Shown piece after piece: positions 51,126-62,200 of a stretch of 64,000 nt of DNA. The stretch is from Aplectana chamaeleonis (taxonomy: Eukaryota > Nematoda > Chromadorea > Rhabditida > Cosmocercidae): NCBI GenBank assembly GCA_029168955.1, contig JAPDOI010001071.1:10001-74000 (forward strand), given 5' to 3'. Positions within the stretch are counted from its first letter, which is position 1. The number at the start of each line of letters is the position of its first letter. The position numbers were made by a program, and so were the translations under genes. The notes beneath the pieces are model-generated. The model was given only the letters and a program-made list of their open reading frames with translations. It had not been told where the DNA came from and ran no database searches.

Positions 51126-53602
51126 GCTACACAAAGTTGAGGGAGGGAGGCCGGGAGAAGCCAGCTCGTTGTTTGGCCAAGTCAACCAATGCTACACTGT
51201 CCTAATGAATGGAGGCCGAGGGAAAATGGTCTGTCGTTTGGCGAAGACAAATGAATGCTACACATAGTTGACAGAGAACGGCCTGAAAAACCAGCCTAAC
51301 GTTCGGCAAAACCAAGCGAGTGCTACACACAGTTGACGGAGGTAGGCCGGGAGAAGCCAGCTCATTGTTTGGCCAAGTCAACCAATGCTACACTGTCCTA
51401 ATGAATGGAGGCCGAGGGAAAATGGTCTGTCGTTTAACGAAGACAAATGAATGCTACACATAGTTGAGAGAGGACGGCCTGAAAAACCAGCCTAAGGTTC
51501 GGCAAAATCAAGCGAGTGCTACACATAGTTGAGGGAGGGAGGCCGGGAGAAGCCAGCTCATTGTTTGGCCAAGTCAACCAATGCTACACTGTCCTAATGA
51601 ATGGAGGCCGAGGGAAAATGGTCTGTCGTTCGGCGAAGACAAATGAATGCTACACATAGTTGAGAGAGGACGGCCGGAAAAACCAGCCTACCGTTCGGCA
51701 AAATCAAGCGAGTGCTACACATAGTTGAGGGAGGGAGGCCGGGAGAAGCCAGCTCGTTGTTTGGCCAAGTCAACCAATGCTACACTGTCCTAATGAATGG
51801 AGGCCGAGGGAAAATGGTCTGTCGTTTGGCGAAGACAAATGACTGCTACACATAGTTGAGAGAGGACGGCCGGAAAAACCAGCCTAACGTTCGGCAAAAC
51901 CAAGCGAGTGCTACACATAGTTGAGGGAGGGAGGCCGGGAGAAGCCAGCTCATTGTTTGGCCAAGTCAACCAATGCTACACTGTCCTAATGAATGGAGGC
52001 CGAGGGAAAATGGTCTGTCGTTTGGCGAAGACAAATGACTGCTACACATAGTTGAGAGAGGACGGCCGGAAAAACCAGCCTAACGTTCGGCAAAACCAAG
52101 CGAGTGCTACACATAGTTGAGGGAGGGAGGCCGGGAGAAGCCAGCTCATTGTTTGGCCAAGTCAACCAATGCTACACTGTCCTAATGAATGGAGGCCGAG
52201 GGAGAATGGTATGTCTGTTGGCGAAGACAAGTGAATGCTACACATAGTTTAGAGAGGACGGCCGGAAAAACCAGCCTAAAGTTCGGCAAAACCAAGCGAG
52301 TGCTACACATAGTTGAGGGAGGGAGGCCGGGAGAAGCTAGCTCATTGTTTGGCCATGTCAACTAATGCTACACTGTCCTAATGAATGGAGGCCGGGGGAA
52401 GATGGTCTGTCGTTTGGCGAAGACAAATGAATGCTACACATAGTTGAGAGAGGACGGCCGGAAAAACCAGCCTACCGTTTGGCAAGACAAGCGAGTGCTA
52501 CACATAGTTGAGGGAGGGAGGCCGGGAGAAGCCAGCTCATTGTTTGGCCACGTCAACCAATGCTACACTGTCCTAATGAATGGAGGCCGGGGGAAGATGG
52601 TCTGTCGTTTGGCGAAGACAAATGAATGCTACACATAGTTGAGAGAGGACGGCCGGAAAAACCAGCCTAACGTTCGGCAAAACCAAGCGAGTGCTACACA
52701 TAGTTGAGGGAGGGAGGCCGGGAGAAGCCAGCTCATTGTTTGGCCAAGTCAACCAATGATACACTGTCCTAATGAATGGAGGCCGAGGGAAGATGGTCTG
52801 TCGTTTGGCGAAGACAAATGAATGCTACACATCATTTAGAGAGGAAGGCGGAAAAAACCAGCCTAACGTTCGGCAAAACCAAGCGAGTGCTACACATAGT
52901 TGAGGGAGGGAGGCCGGGAGAAGCCAGCTCATTGTTTGGCCAAGTCAACCAATGATACACTGTCCTAATGAATGGAGGCCGGGGGAAGATGGTCTGTCGT
53001 TCGGCGAAGACAAATGAATGGTACACATAGTTAGAGATGAAGGCCGGAAAAACCAGCCTACCGTTCGGCAAAATCAAGCGAGTGCTACACATAGTTGAGG
53101 GAGGGAGGCCGGGAGAAGCCAGCTCATTGTTTGGCCAAGTCAACCAATGCTACACTGTCCTAATGAATGGAGGCCGAGGAAGATGGTCTGTCGTTTGGCG
53201 AAGACAAATGAATGGTACACATAGTTAGAGAGGACGGCCGGAAAAACCAGCCTACCGTTCGGCAAAACCAAGCGAGTGCTACACATAGTTGAGGAGGGAG
53301 GCCGGGAGAAGCCAGCTCATTGTTTGGCCAAGTCAACCAATGCTACACTGTCCTAATGAATGGAGGCCGGGGGAAGATGGTCTGTCGTTTGGCGAAGACA
53401 AATGAATGCTACACATAGTTAGAGATGAAGGCCGGAAAAACCAGCCTACCGTTCGGCAAAATCAAGCGAGTGCTACACATTGTTGAGGGAGGGAGGCCGG
53501 GAGAAGCCAGCTCATTGTTTGGCCAAGTCAACCAATGCTACACTGTCCTAATGAATGGAGGCCGGGGGAAGATGGTCTGTCGTTTGGCGAAGACAAATGA
53601 AT

Positions 53603-53639
53603 GGTACACATAGTTAGAGATGAAGGCCGGAAAATGACT
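53603..53639 (+). repeat. Truncated B monomer fused to an A tail (37 bp)
   Basis: A 64-bp-type B starts normally (GGTACACATAGTTAGAGATG) but after GGCCGGAAAA jumps to TGACTG, the 3' end of an A monomer. It is then followed directly by a complete B and C. The junction falls in an A run common to both parents. This breaks the A-B-C order and the 195-bp phase. Confidence 0.8.
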
Positions 53640-56600
53640 GCTACACATAGTTGAGAGAGGACGGCCGGAAAAACCAGCCTAACGTTCGGCAAAACCAAGC
53701 GAGAGCTACACATAGTTGAGGGGGGGAGGCCGGGAGAAGCCAGCTCATTGTTTGGCCAAGTCAACCAATGCTACACTGTCCTAATGAATGGAGGCCGAGG
53801 GAAAATGGTCTGTCGTTTGGCGAAGACAAATGACTGCTACACATAGTTGAGAGAGGACGGCCGGAAAAACCAGCCTAACGTTCGGCAAAACCAAGCGAGT
53901 GCTACACATAGTTGAGGGAGGGAGGCCGGGAGAAGCCAGCTCGTTGTTTGGCCAAGTCAACCAATGCTACACTGTCCTAATGAATGGAGGCCGAGGGAAA
54001 ATGGTCTGTCGTTTGGCGAAGACAAATGACTGCTACACATAGTTAGAGAGGACGGCCGGAAAAACCAGCCTAACATTCGGCAAAACCAAGCGAGTGCTAC
54101 ACATAGTTGAGGGAGGGAGGCCGGGAGAAGCCAGCTCATTGTTTGGCCAAGTCAACCAATGCTACACTGTCCTAATGAATGGAGGCCGGGGGAAGATGGT
54201 CTGTCGTTTGGCGAAGACAAATGAATGCTACACATAGTTAGAGATGAAGGCCGGAAAAACCAGCCTACCGTTCGGCAAAATCAAGCGAGTGCTACACATT
54301 GTTGAGGGAGGGAGGCCGGGAGAAGCCAGCTCATTGTTTGGCCAAGTCAACCAATGCTACACTGTCCTAATGAATGGAGGCCGGGGGAAGATGGTCTGTC
54401 GTTAGGCGAAGACAAATGAATGCCACACATAGTTGAGAGAGGACGGCCGGAAAAACCAGCCTAACATTCGGCAAAACCAAGCGAGTGCTACACATAGTTG
54501 AGGGAGGGAGGCCGGGAGAAGCCAGCTCATTGTTTGGCCCAGTCAACCAATGCTACACTGTCCTAATGAATGGAGGCCGGGGGAAGATGGTCTGTCGTTT
54601 GGCGAAGACAAATGAATGCTACACATAGTTAGAGGTGAAGGCCGGAAAAACAAGCCTACCGTTCGGCAAAATCAAGCGAGTGCTACACATTGTTGAGGGA
54701 GGGAGGCCGGGAGAAGCCAGCTCATTGTTCGGCCAAGTCAACCAATGCTACACTGTTCTAATTAATGAAGGCCGGGGGAAGATGGTCTGTCGTTTGGCGA
54801 AGACAAATGAATGCTACACATAGTTGAGAGAGGACGGCCGGAAAAACCAGCCTACCGTTCGGCAAAATCAAGCGAGTGCTACACATAGTTGAGGGAGGGA
54901 GGCATAGAGAAGCCAGCTCATTGTTTGGCCAAGTCAACCAATGCTACAGTGTCCTAATGAATGGAGGCCGGGGAAAGATGGTCTGTCGTTTGGCGAAGAC
55001 AAATGAATGCTACACATAGTTAGAGATTAAGGTCGGAAAAACCAGCCTACCGTTCGGCAAAAACAAGCGAGTGCTACACATAGTTGAGGGAGGGAGGCCG
55101 GGAGAAGCCAGCTCATTGTTTGGCCAAGTCAACCAATGCTACACTGTCCTAATGAAGGGAGGCCGGGGGAAGATGGTCTGTCGTTTGGCGAAGACAAATG
55201 AATGCTGCACATAGTTAGAGAGGACGGCCGGAAAAACCAGCCTAAAGTTGGGCAAAACCAAGCGAGTGCTACACATAGTTGAGGGAGGGAGGCCGGGAGA
55301 AGCCAGCTCATTGTTTGGCCATGTCAACTAATGCTACACTGTTCTGATGAATGGAGGCCGAGGGAAAATGGTCTGTCGTTTGGCGAAGAAAAATGAATGC
55401 TACACATAGTTGAGAGGACGGCCGGAAAAACCAGCCTAACGTTCGGCAAAGCCAAGCGAGAGCTACACATAGTTGAGGGGGGGAGGCCGGGAGAAGCCAG
55501 CTCATTGTTTGGCCAAGTCAACCAATGCTACACTGTCCTAATGAATGGAGGCCGAGGGAAAATGGTCTGTCGTTTGGCGAAGACAAATGAATGGTACACA
55601 TAGTTAGAGATGAAGGCCGAAAAAACCAGCCTAATGTTCGGCAAAACAAAGCGAGAGCTACACATAGTTGAGGGGGGGAGGCCGGGAGAAGCCAGCTCAT
55701 TGTTTGGCCAAGTCAACCAATGCTACACTGTCCTAATGAATGGAGGCCGAGGGAAAGATGGTCTGTCGTTTGGCGAAGACAAATGAATGCTACACATAGT
55801 TAGAGAGGACGGCCGGAAAAACCAGCCTAACGTTCGGCAAAACCAAGCGAGTGCTACACATAATTGAGGGAGGGAAGCCGGGAGAAGCCAGCTCATTGTT
55901 TGGCCAAGTCAACCAATGCTACACTGTCCTAATGAATGGAGGCCGAGGGAAGATGGTCTGTCGTTCGGCGAAGACAAATGAATGCTACACATAGTTAGAG
56001 AGGACGGCCGGAAAAACCAGCCTAACGTTCGGCAAAACCAAGCGAGTGCTACACATAGTTGAGGAGGGAGGCCGGGAGAAGCCAGCTCATTGTTTGGCCA
56101 AGTCAACCAATGCTACACTGTCCTAATGAATGGAGGCCGGGGGAAGATGGTCTGTCGTTTGGCGAAGACAAATGAATGCTACACATAGTTAGAGATGAAG
56201 GCCGGAAAAACCAGCCTACCGTTCGGCAAAATCAAGCGAGTGCTACACATAGTTGAGGGAGGGAGGCCGGGAGAAGCCAGCTCATTGTTTGGCCAAGTCA
56301 ACCAATGCTACACTGTCCTAATGAATGGAGGCCGGGGGAAGATGGTCTGTCGTTTGGCGAAGAAAAATGAATCGTACACATAGTTAGAGATGAAGGCCGG
56401 AAAAACCAGCCTACCGTTCGGCAAAATCAAGCGAGTGCTACACATAGTTGAGGGAGGGAGGCCGGGAGAAGCCAGCTCATTGTTTGGCCAAGTCAACCAA
56501 TGCTACACTGTCCTAATGAATGGAGGCCGAGGGAAAATGGTCTGTCGTTTGGCGAAGACAAATGAATGCTACACATAGTTGAGAGAGGACGGCCGGAAAA

Positions 56601-57617
56601 ACCAGCCTACCGCTCGGCAAAATCAAGCGAGTGCTACACATAGTTGAGGGAGGGAGGCCGGTAGAAGCCAGCTCATTGTTTGGCCAAGTCAACCAATGCT
56701 ACACTGTCCTAATAAATGGAGGCCGGGGAAGACGGTCTACCGTTTGGCGAAGACAAATGAATGCTACACATAGTTAAGAGAGGGAGGCCGGGAAAACCAG
56801 CCTACCGTTCGGCAAAATCAAGCGAGTGCTACACATAGTTGAGGGAGGGAGGCCGGGAGAAGCCAGCTCATTGTTTGGCCAAGTCAACCAATGCTACACT
56901 GTCCTAATGAATGGAGGCCGAGGGAAAATGGTCTGTCGTTTGGCGAAGACAAATGAATGCTACACATAGTTGAGAGAGGACGGCCGGAAAAACCAGCCTA
57001 ACGTTCGGCAAAACCAAGCGAGTGCTACACATAGTTGAGGGAGGGAGGCCGGGAGAAGCCAGCTCATTGTTTGGCCAAGTCAACCAATGCTACACTGTCC
57101 TAATGAATGGAGGCCGAGGGAAAATGGTCTGTCGTTTGGCGAAGACAAATGAATGCTACACATAGTTGAGAGAGGACGGCCGGAAAAACCAGCCTACCGT
57201 TCGGCAAAACCAAGCGAGTGCTACACATAGTTGAGGGAGGGAGGCCGGGAGAAGCCAGCTCATTGTTTGGCCAAGTCAACCAATGCTACACTGTCCTAAT
57301 GAATGGAGGCCGGGGGAAGATGGTCTGTCGTTTGGCGAAGACAAATGAATGCTACACATAGTTAGAGATGAAGGCCGGAAAAACCAGCCTACCGTTCGGC
57401 AAAATCAAGCGAGTGCTACACATAGTTGAGGGAGGGAGGCCGGGAGAAGCCAGCTCATTGTTTGGCCAAGTCAACCAATGCTACACTGTCCTAATGAATG
57501 GAGGCCGGGGGAAGATGTTCTGTCGTTTGGCGAAGAAAAATGAATGGTACACAAAGTTAGAGATGAAGGCCGGAAAAACCAGCCTACCGTTCGGCAAAAT
57601 CAAGAGAGTGCTACACT

Positions 57618-57866
57618 TAGTTGAGGGAGGGAGGCCGGGAGAAGCCAGCTCATTGTTTGGCCAAGTCAACTAATGCTACACTGCCCTAATGAATGGAGGC
57701 CGGGGGAAGACGGTCTACAGTTTGGCGAAGACAAATGAATGGTACACATAGTTGAGAGAGGACGGCCGGAAAAACTAGCCTAACGTTCGGCAAAACCAAG
57801 CGAGTGCTACACATAGTTGAGGGAGGGAGGCCGGGAGAAGCCAGCTCATTGTTTGGCCAAGTCAAC
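57618..57866 (+). repeat. Proximal-type units embedded in the distal domain
   Basis: About 250 bp here match 2621-2869 base for base as far as I can read, at an offset of 54,997 bp. Shared features include CAACTAATGC, CACTGCCC, AGACGGTCTACAG, AATGGTACAC and AAAAACTAGCC. The similar unit near 4179 differs in the last feature. The block stands out against the regular distal trimers around it. Confidence 0.7.
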
Positions 57867-59040
57867 TAATGCTACACTGTCCTAATGAATGGAGGCCGAG
57901 GGAAGATGGTCTGTCGTTTGGCGAAGACAAATGAATGCTACACATAGTTGAGAGAGGACGGCCTGAAAAACCAGCCTAACGTTCGGCAAAATCAAGCGAG
58001 TGCTACACATAGTTGAGGGAGGGAGGCCGGGAGAAGCCAGCTCATTGTTTGGCCAAGTCAACCAATGCTACACTGTCCTAATGAATGGAGGCCGAGGGAA
58101 AATGGTCTGTCGTTTGGCGAAGACAAATGAATGGTACACATAGTTAGAGATGAAGGCCGGAAAAACCAGCCTACCGTTCGGCAAAATCAAGCGAGTGCTA
58201 CACATAGTTGAGGGAGGGAGGCCGGGAGAAGCCAGCTCATTGTTTGGCCAAGTCAACCAATGCTACACTGTCCTAATGAATGGAGGCCGAGGGAAAATGG
58301 TCTGTCGTTTGGCGAAGACAAATGAATGCTACACATAGTTAGAGATGAAGGCCGGAAAAACCAGCCTACCGTTCGGCAAAATCAAGCGAGTGCTACACAT
58401 TGTTGAGGGAGGGAGGCCGGGAGAAGCCAGCTCATTGTTTGGCCAAGTCAACCAATGCTACACTGTCCTAATGAATGGAGGCCGAAGGAAGAGGGGCTGT
58501 CGTTTGGCGAAGACAAATGAATGCTACACATAGTTAGAGAGGACGGCCGGAAAAACCAGCCTAAAGTTCGGCAAAACCAAGCGAGTGCTACACATAGTTG
58601 AGGGAGGGTGGCCGGGAGAAGCCAGCTCATTGTTTGGCCAAGTCAACCAATGCTACACTGTCCTAATGAATGGAGGCCGAGGGAAGATGGTCTGTCGTTT
58701 GGCGACGACAAATGAATGCTACACATAGTTAGAGAGGACGGCCGGAAAACCAGCCTAACGTTCGGCAAAACCAAGCGAGTGCTACACATAGTTGAGGGAG
58801 GGAGGCCGGGAGAAGCCAGCTCATTGTTTGGCCAAGTCAACCAATGCTACACTGTCCTAATGAATGGAGGCCGAGGGAAAATGGTCTGTCGTTTGGCGAA
58901 GACAAATGAATGCTACACATAGTTAGAGATGAAGGCCGGAAAAACCAGCCTACCGTTCGGCAAAATCAAGCGAGTGCTACACATAGTTGAGGGAGGGAGG
59001 CCGGGAGAAGCCAGCTCATTGTTTGGCCAAGTCAACCAAT

Positions 59041-59235
59041 GCTACACTGTCCTAATGAATGGAGGCCGGGGGAAGATGGTCTGTCGTTTGGCGAAGACAA
59101 ATGAATGCTACACATAGTTAGAGATGAAGGCCGGAAAAACCAGCCTACCGTTCGGCAAAATCAAGCGAGTGCTACACATAGTTGAGGGAGGGAGGCCGGG
59201 AGAAGCCAGCTCATTGTTTGGCCAAGTCAACCAAT
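59041..59235 (+). repeat. Representative distal trimer (195 bp)
   Basis: A 59041-59106 (66 bp), 64-bp B 59107-59170, C 59171-59235. The B copy lacks one base relative to the proximal B forms in the GTTAGAGATG stretch. This makes the unit 195 bp, divisible by three. Confidence 0.88.
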
Positions 59236-62200
59236 GCTACACTGTCCTAATGAATGGAGGCCGGGGGAAGATGGTCTGTAGTTTGGCGAAGACAAATGAA
59301 TGCTACACATAGTTAAGAGGGGAAGGCCGGAAAAACCAGCCTACCGTTCGGCAAAATCAAGCGAGTGCTACACATAGTTGAGGGAGGGAGGCCGGGAGAA
59401 GCCAGCTCATTGTTTGGCCAAGTCAACCAATGCTACACTGTCCTAATGAATGGAGGCCGAGGGAAAATGGTCTGTCGTTTGGCGAAGACAAATTAATGGT
59501 ACACATAGTTAGAGATGAAGGCCGGAAAAACCAGCCTACCGTTCGGCAAAATCAAGCGAGTGCTACACATAGTTGAGGGAGGGAGGCCGGGAGAAGCCAG
59601 CTCATTGTTTGGCCAAGTCAACCAATGCTACACTGTCCTAATGAATGGAGGCCGGGGGAAGATGGTCTGTCGTTTGGCGAAGACAAATGAATGCTACACA
59701 TAGTTAGAGATGAAGGCCGGAAAAACCAGCCTACCGTTCGGCAAAATCAAGCGAGTGCTACACATTGTTGAGGGAGGGAGGCCGGGAGAAGCCAGCTCAT
59801 TGTTTGGCCAAGTCAACCAATGCTACACTGTCCTAATGAATGGAGGCCGAGGGAAAATGGTCTGTCGTTTGGCGAAGACAAATGAATGCTACACATAGTT
59901 GAGAGAGGACGGCCGGAAAAACCAGCCTAACGTTCGGCAAAACCAAGCGAGTGCTACACATAGTTGAGGGAGGGAGGCCGGGAGAAGCCAGCTCATTGTT
60001 TGGCCAAGTCAACCAATGCTACACTGTCCTAATGAATGGAGGCCGAGGGAAAATGGTCTGTCGTTTGGCGAAGACAAATGAATGCTACACATAGTTGAGA
60101 GAGGACGGCCGGAAAAACCAGCCTAACGTTCGGCAAAACCAAGCGAGTGCTACACATAGTTGAGGGAGGGAGGCCGGGAGAAGCCAGCTCATTGTTTGGC
60201 CAAGTCAACCAATGCTACACTGTCCTAATGAATGGAGGCCGGGGGAAGATGGTCTGTCGTTTGGCGAAGACAAATGAATGCTACACATAGTTAGAGATGA
60301 AGGCCGGAAAAACCAGCCTACCGTTCGGCAAAATCAAGCGAGTGCTACACATAGTTGAGGGAGGGAGGCCGGGAGAAGCCAGCTCATTGTTTGGCCAAGT
60401 CAACCAATGCTACACTGTCCTAATGAATGGAGGCCGGGGGAAGATGGTCTGTCGTTTGGCGAAGACAAATGAATGCTACACATAGTTGAGAGAGGACGGC
60501 CGGAAAAACCAGCCTACCGTTCGGCAAAATCAAGCGAGTCCTACACATAGTTGAGGGAGGGAGGCCGGGAGAAGCCAGCTCATTGTTTGGCCAAGTCAAC
60601 CAATGCTACACTGTCCTAATGAATGGAGGCCGGGGGAAGATGGTCTGTCGTTTGGCGAAGACAAATGAATGCTACACATAGTTAGAGATGAAGGCCGGAA
60701 AAACCAGCCTACCGTTCGGCAAAATCAAGCGAGTGCTACACATTGTTGAGGGAGGGAGGCCGGGAGAAGCCAGCTCATTGTTTGGCCAAGTCAACCAATG
60801 CTACACTGTCCTAATGAATGGAGGCCGGGGGAAGATGGTCTGTCGTTTGGCGAAGACAAATGAATGCTACACATAGTTAGAGATGAAGGCCGGAAAAACC
60901 AGCCTACCGTTCGGCAAAATCAAGCGAGTCCTACACATAGTTGAGGGAGGGAGGCCGGGAGAAGCCAGCTCATTGTTTGGCCAAGTCAACCAATGCTACA
61001 CTGTCCTAATGAATGGAGGCCGAAGGAAGATGGTCTGTCGTTTGGCGAAGACAAATGAATGCTACACATAGTTTAGAGAGGACGGCCGGAAAAACCAGCC
61101 TAAAGTTGGGCAAAACCAAGCGAGTGCTACACATAGTTGAGGGAGGGAGGCCGGGAGAAGCCAGCTCATTGTTTGGCCAAGTCAACCAATGCTACACTGT
61201 CCTAATGAATGGAGGCCGGGGGAAGATGGTCTGTCGTTTGGCGAAGACAAATGAATGCTACACATAGTTAGAGAGGACGGCCGGAAAAACCAGCCTAAAG
61301 TTCGGCAAAACCAAGCGAGTGCTACACATAGTTGAGGGAGGGAGGCCGGGAGAAGCCAGCTCATTGTTTGGCCAAGTCAACCAATGCTACACTGTCCTAA
61401 TGAATGGAGGCCGAGGGAAAATGGTCTGTCGTTCGGCGAAGACAAATGAATGGTACACATAGTTAGAGATGAAGGCCGGAAAAACCAGCCTACCGTTCGG
61501 CAAAACCAAGCGAGTGCTACACATAGTTGAGGGAGGGAGGCCGGGAGAAGCCAGCTCATTGTTTGGCCAAGTCAACCAATGCTACACTGTCCTAATGAAT
61601 GGAGGCCGAGGGAAAATGGTCTGTCGTTTGGCGAAGACAAATGACTGCTACACATAGTTGAGAGAGGACGGCCGGAAAAACCAGCCTAACGTTCGGCAAA
61701 ACCAAGCGAGAGCTACACATAGTTGAGGGAGGGAGGCCGGGAGAAGCCAGCTCATTGTTTGGCCAAGTCAACCAATGCTACACTGTCCTAATGAATGGAG
61801 GCCGAGGGAAAATGGTCTGTCGTTTGGCGAAGACAAATGAATGCTACACATAGTTAAGAGAGGGAGGCCGGGAAAACCAGCCTACCGTTCGGCAAAATCA
61901 AGCGAGTGCTACACATAGTTGAGGGAGGGAGGCCGGGAGAAGCCAGCTCATTGTTTGGCCAAGTCAACCAATGCTACACTGTCCTAATGAATGGAGGCCG
62001 GGGGAAGATGGTCTGTCGTTCGGCGAAGACAAATGAATGGTACACATAGTTAGAGATGAAGGCCGGAAAAACCAGCCTACCGTTCGGCAAAATCAAGCGA
62101 GTGCTACACATAGTTGAGGGAGGGAGGCCGGGAGAAGCCAGCTCATTGTTTGGCCAAGTCAACCAATGCTACACTGTCCTAATGAATGGAGGCCGAGGGA

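Noticed and set aside
57368..57673. Plus-strand 101-codon frame and the many 62-codon copies in the distal domain
   Set aside because: The frame is open because the 195-bp unit is divisible by three and the TAG in ACACATAG is out of frame in some monomers. The antisense frame is open in the same place. This is repeat translation, not a gene family.
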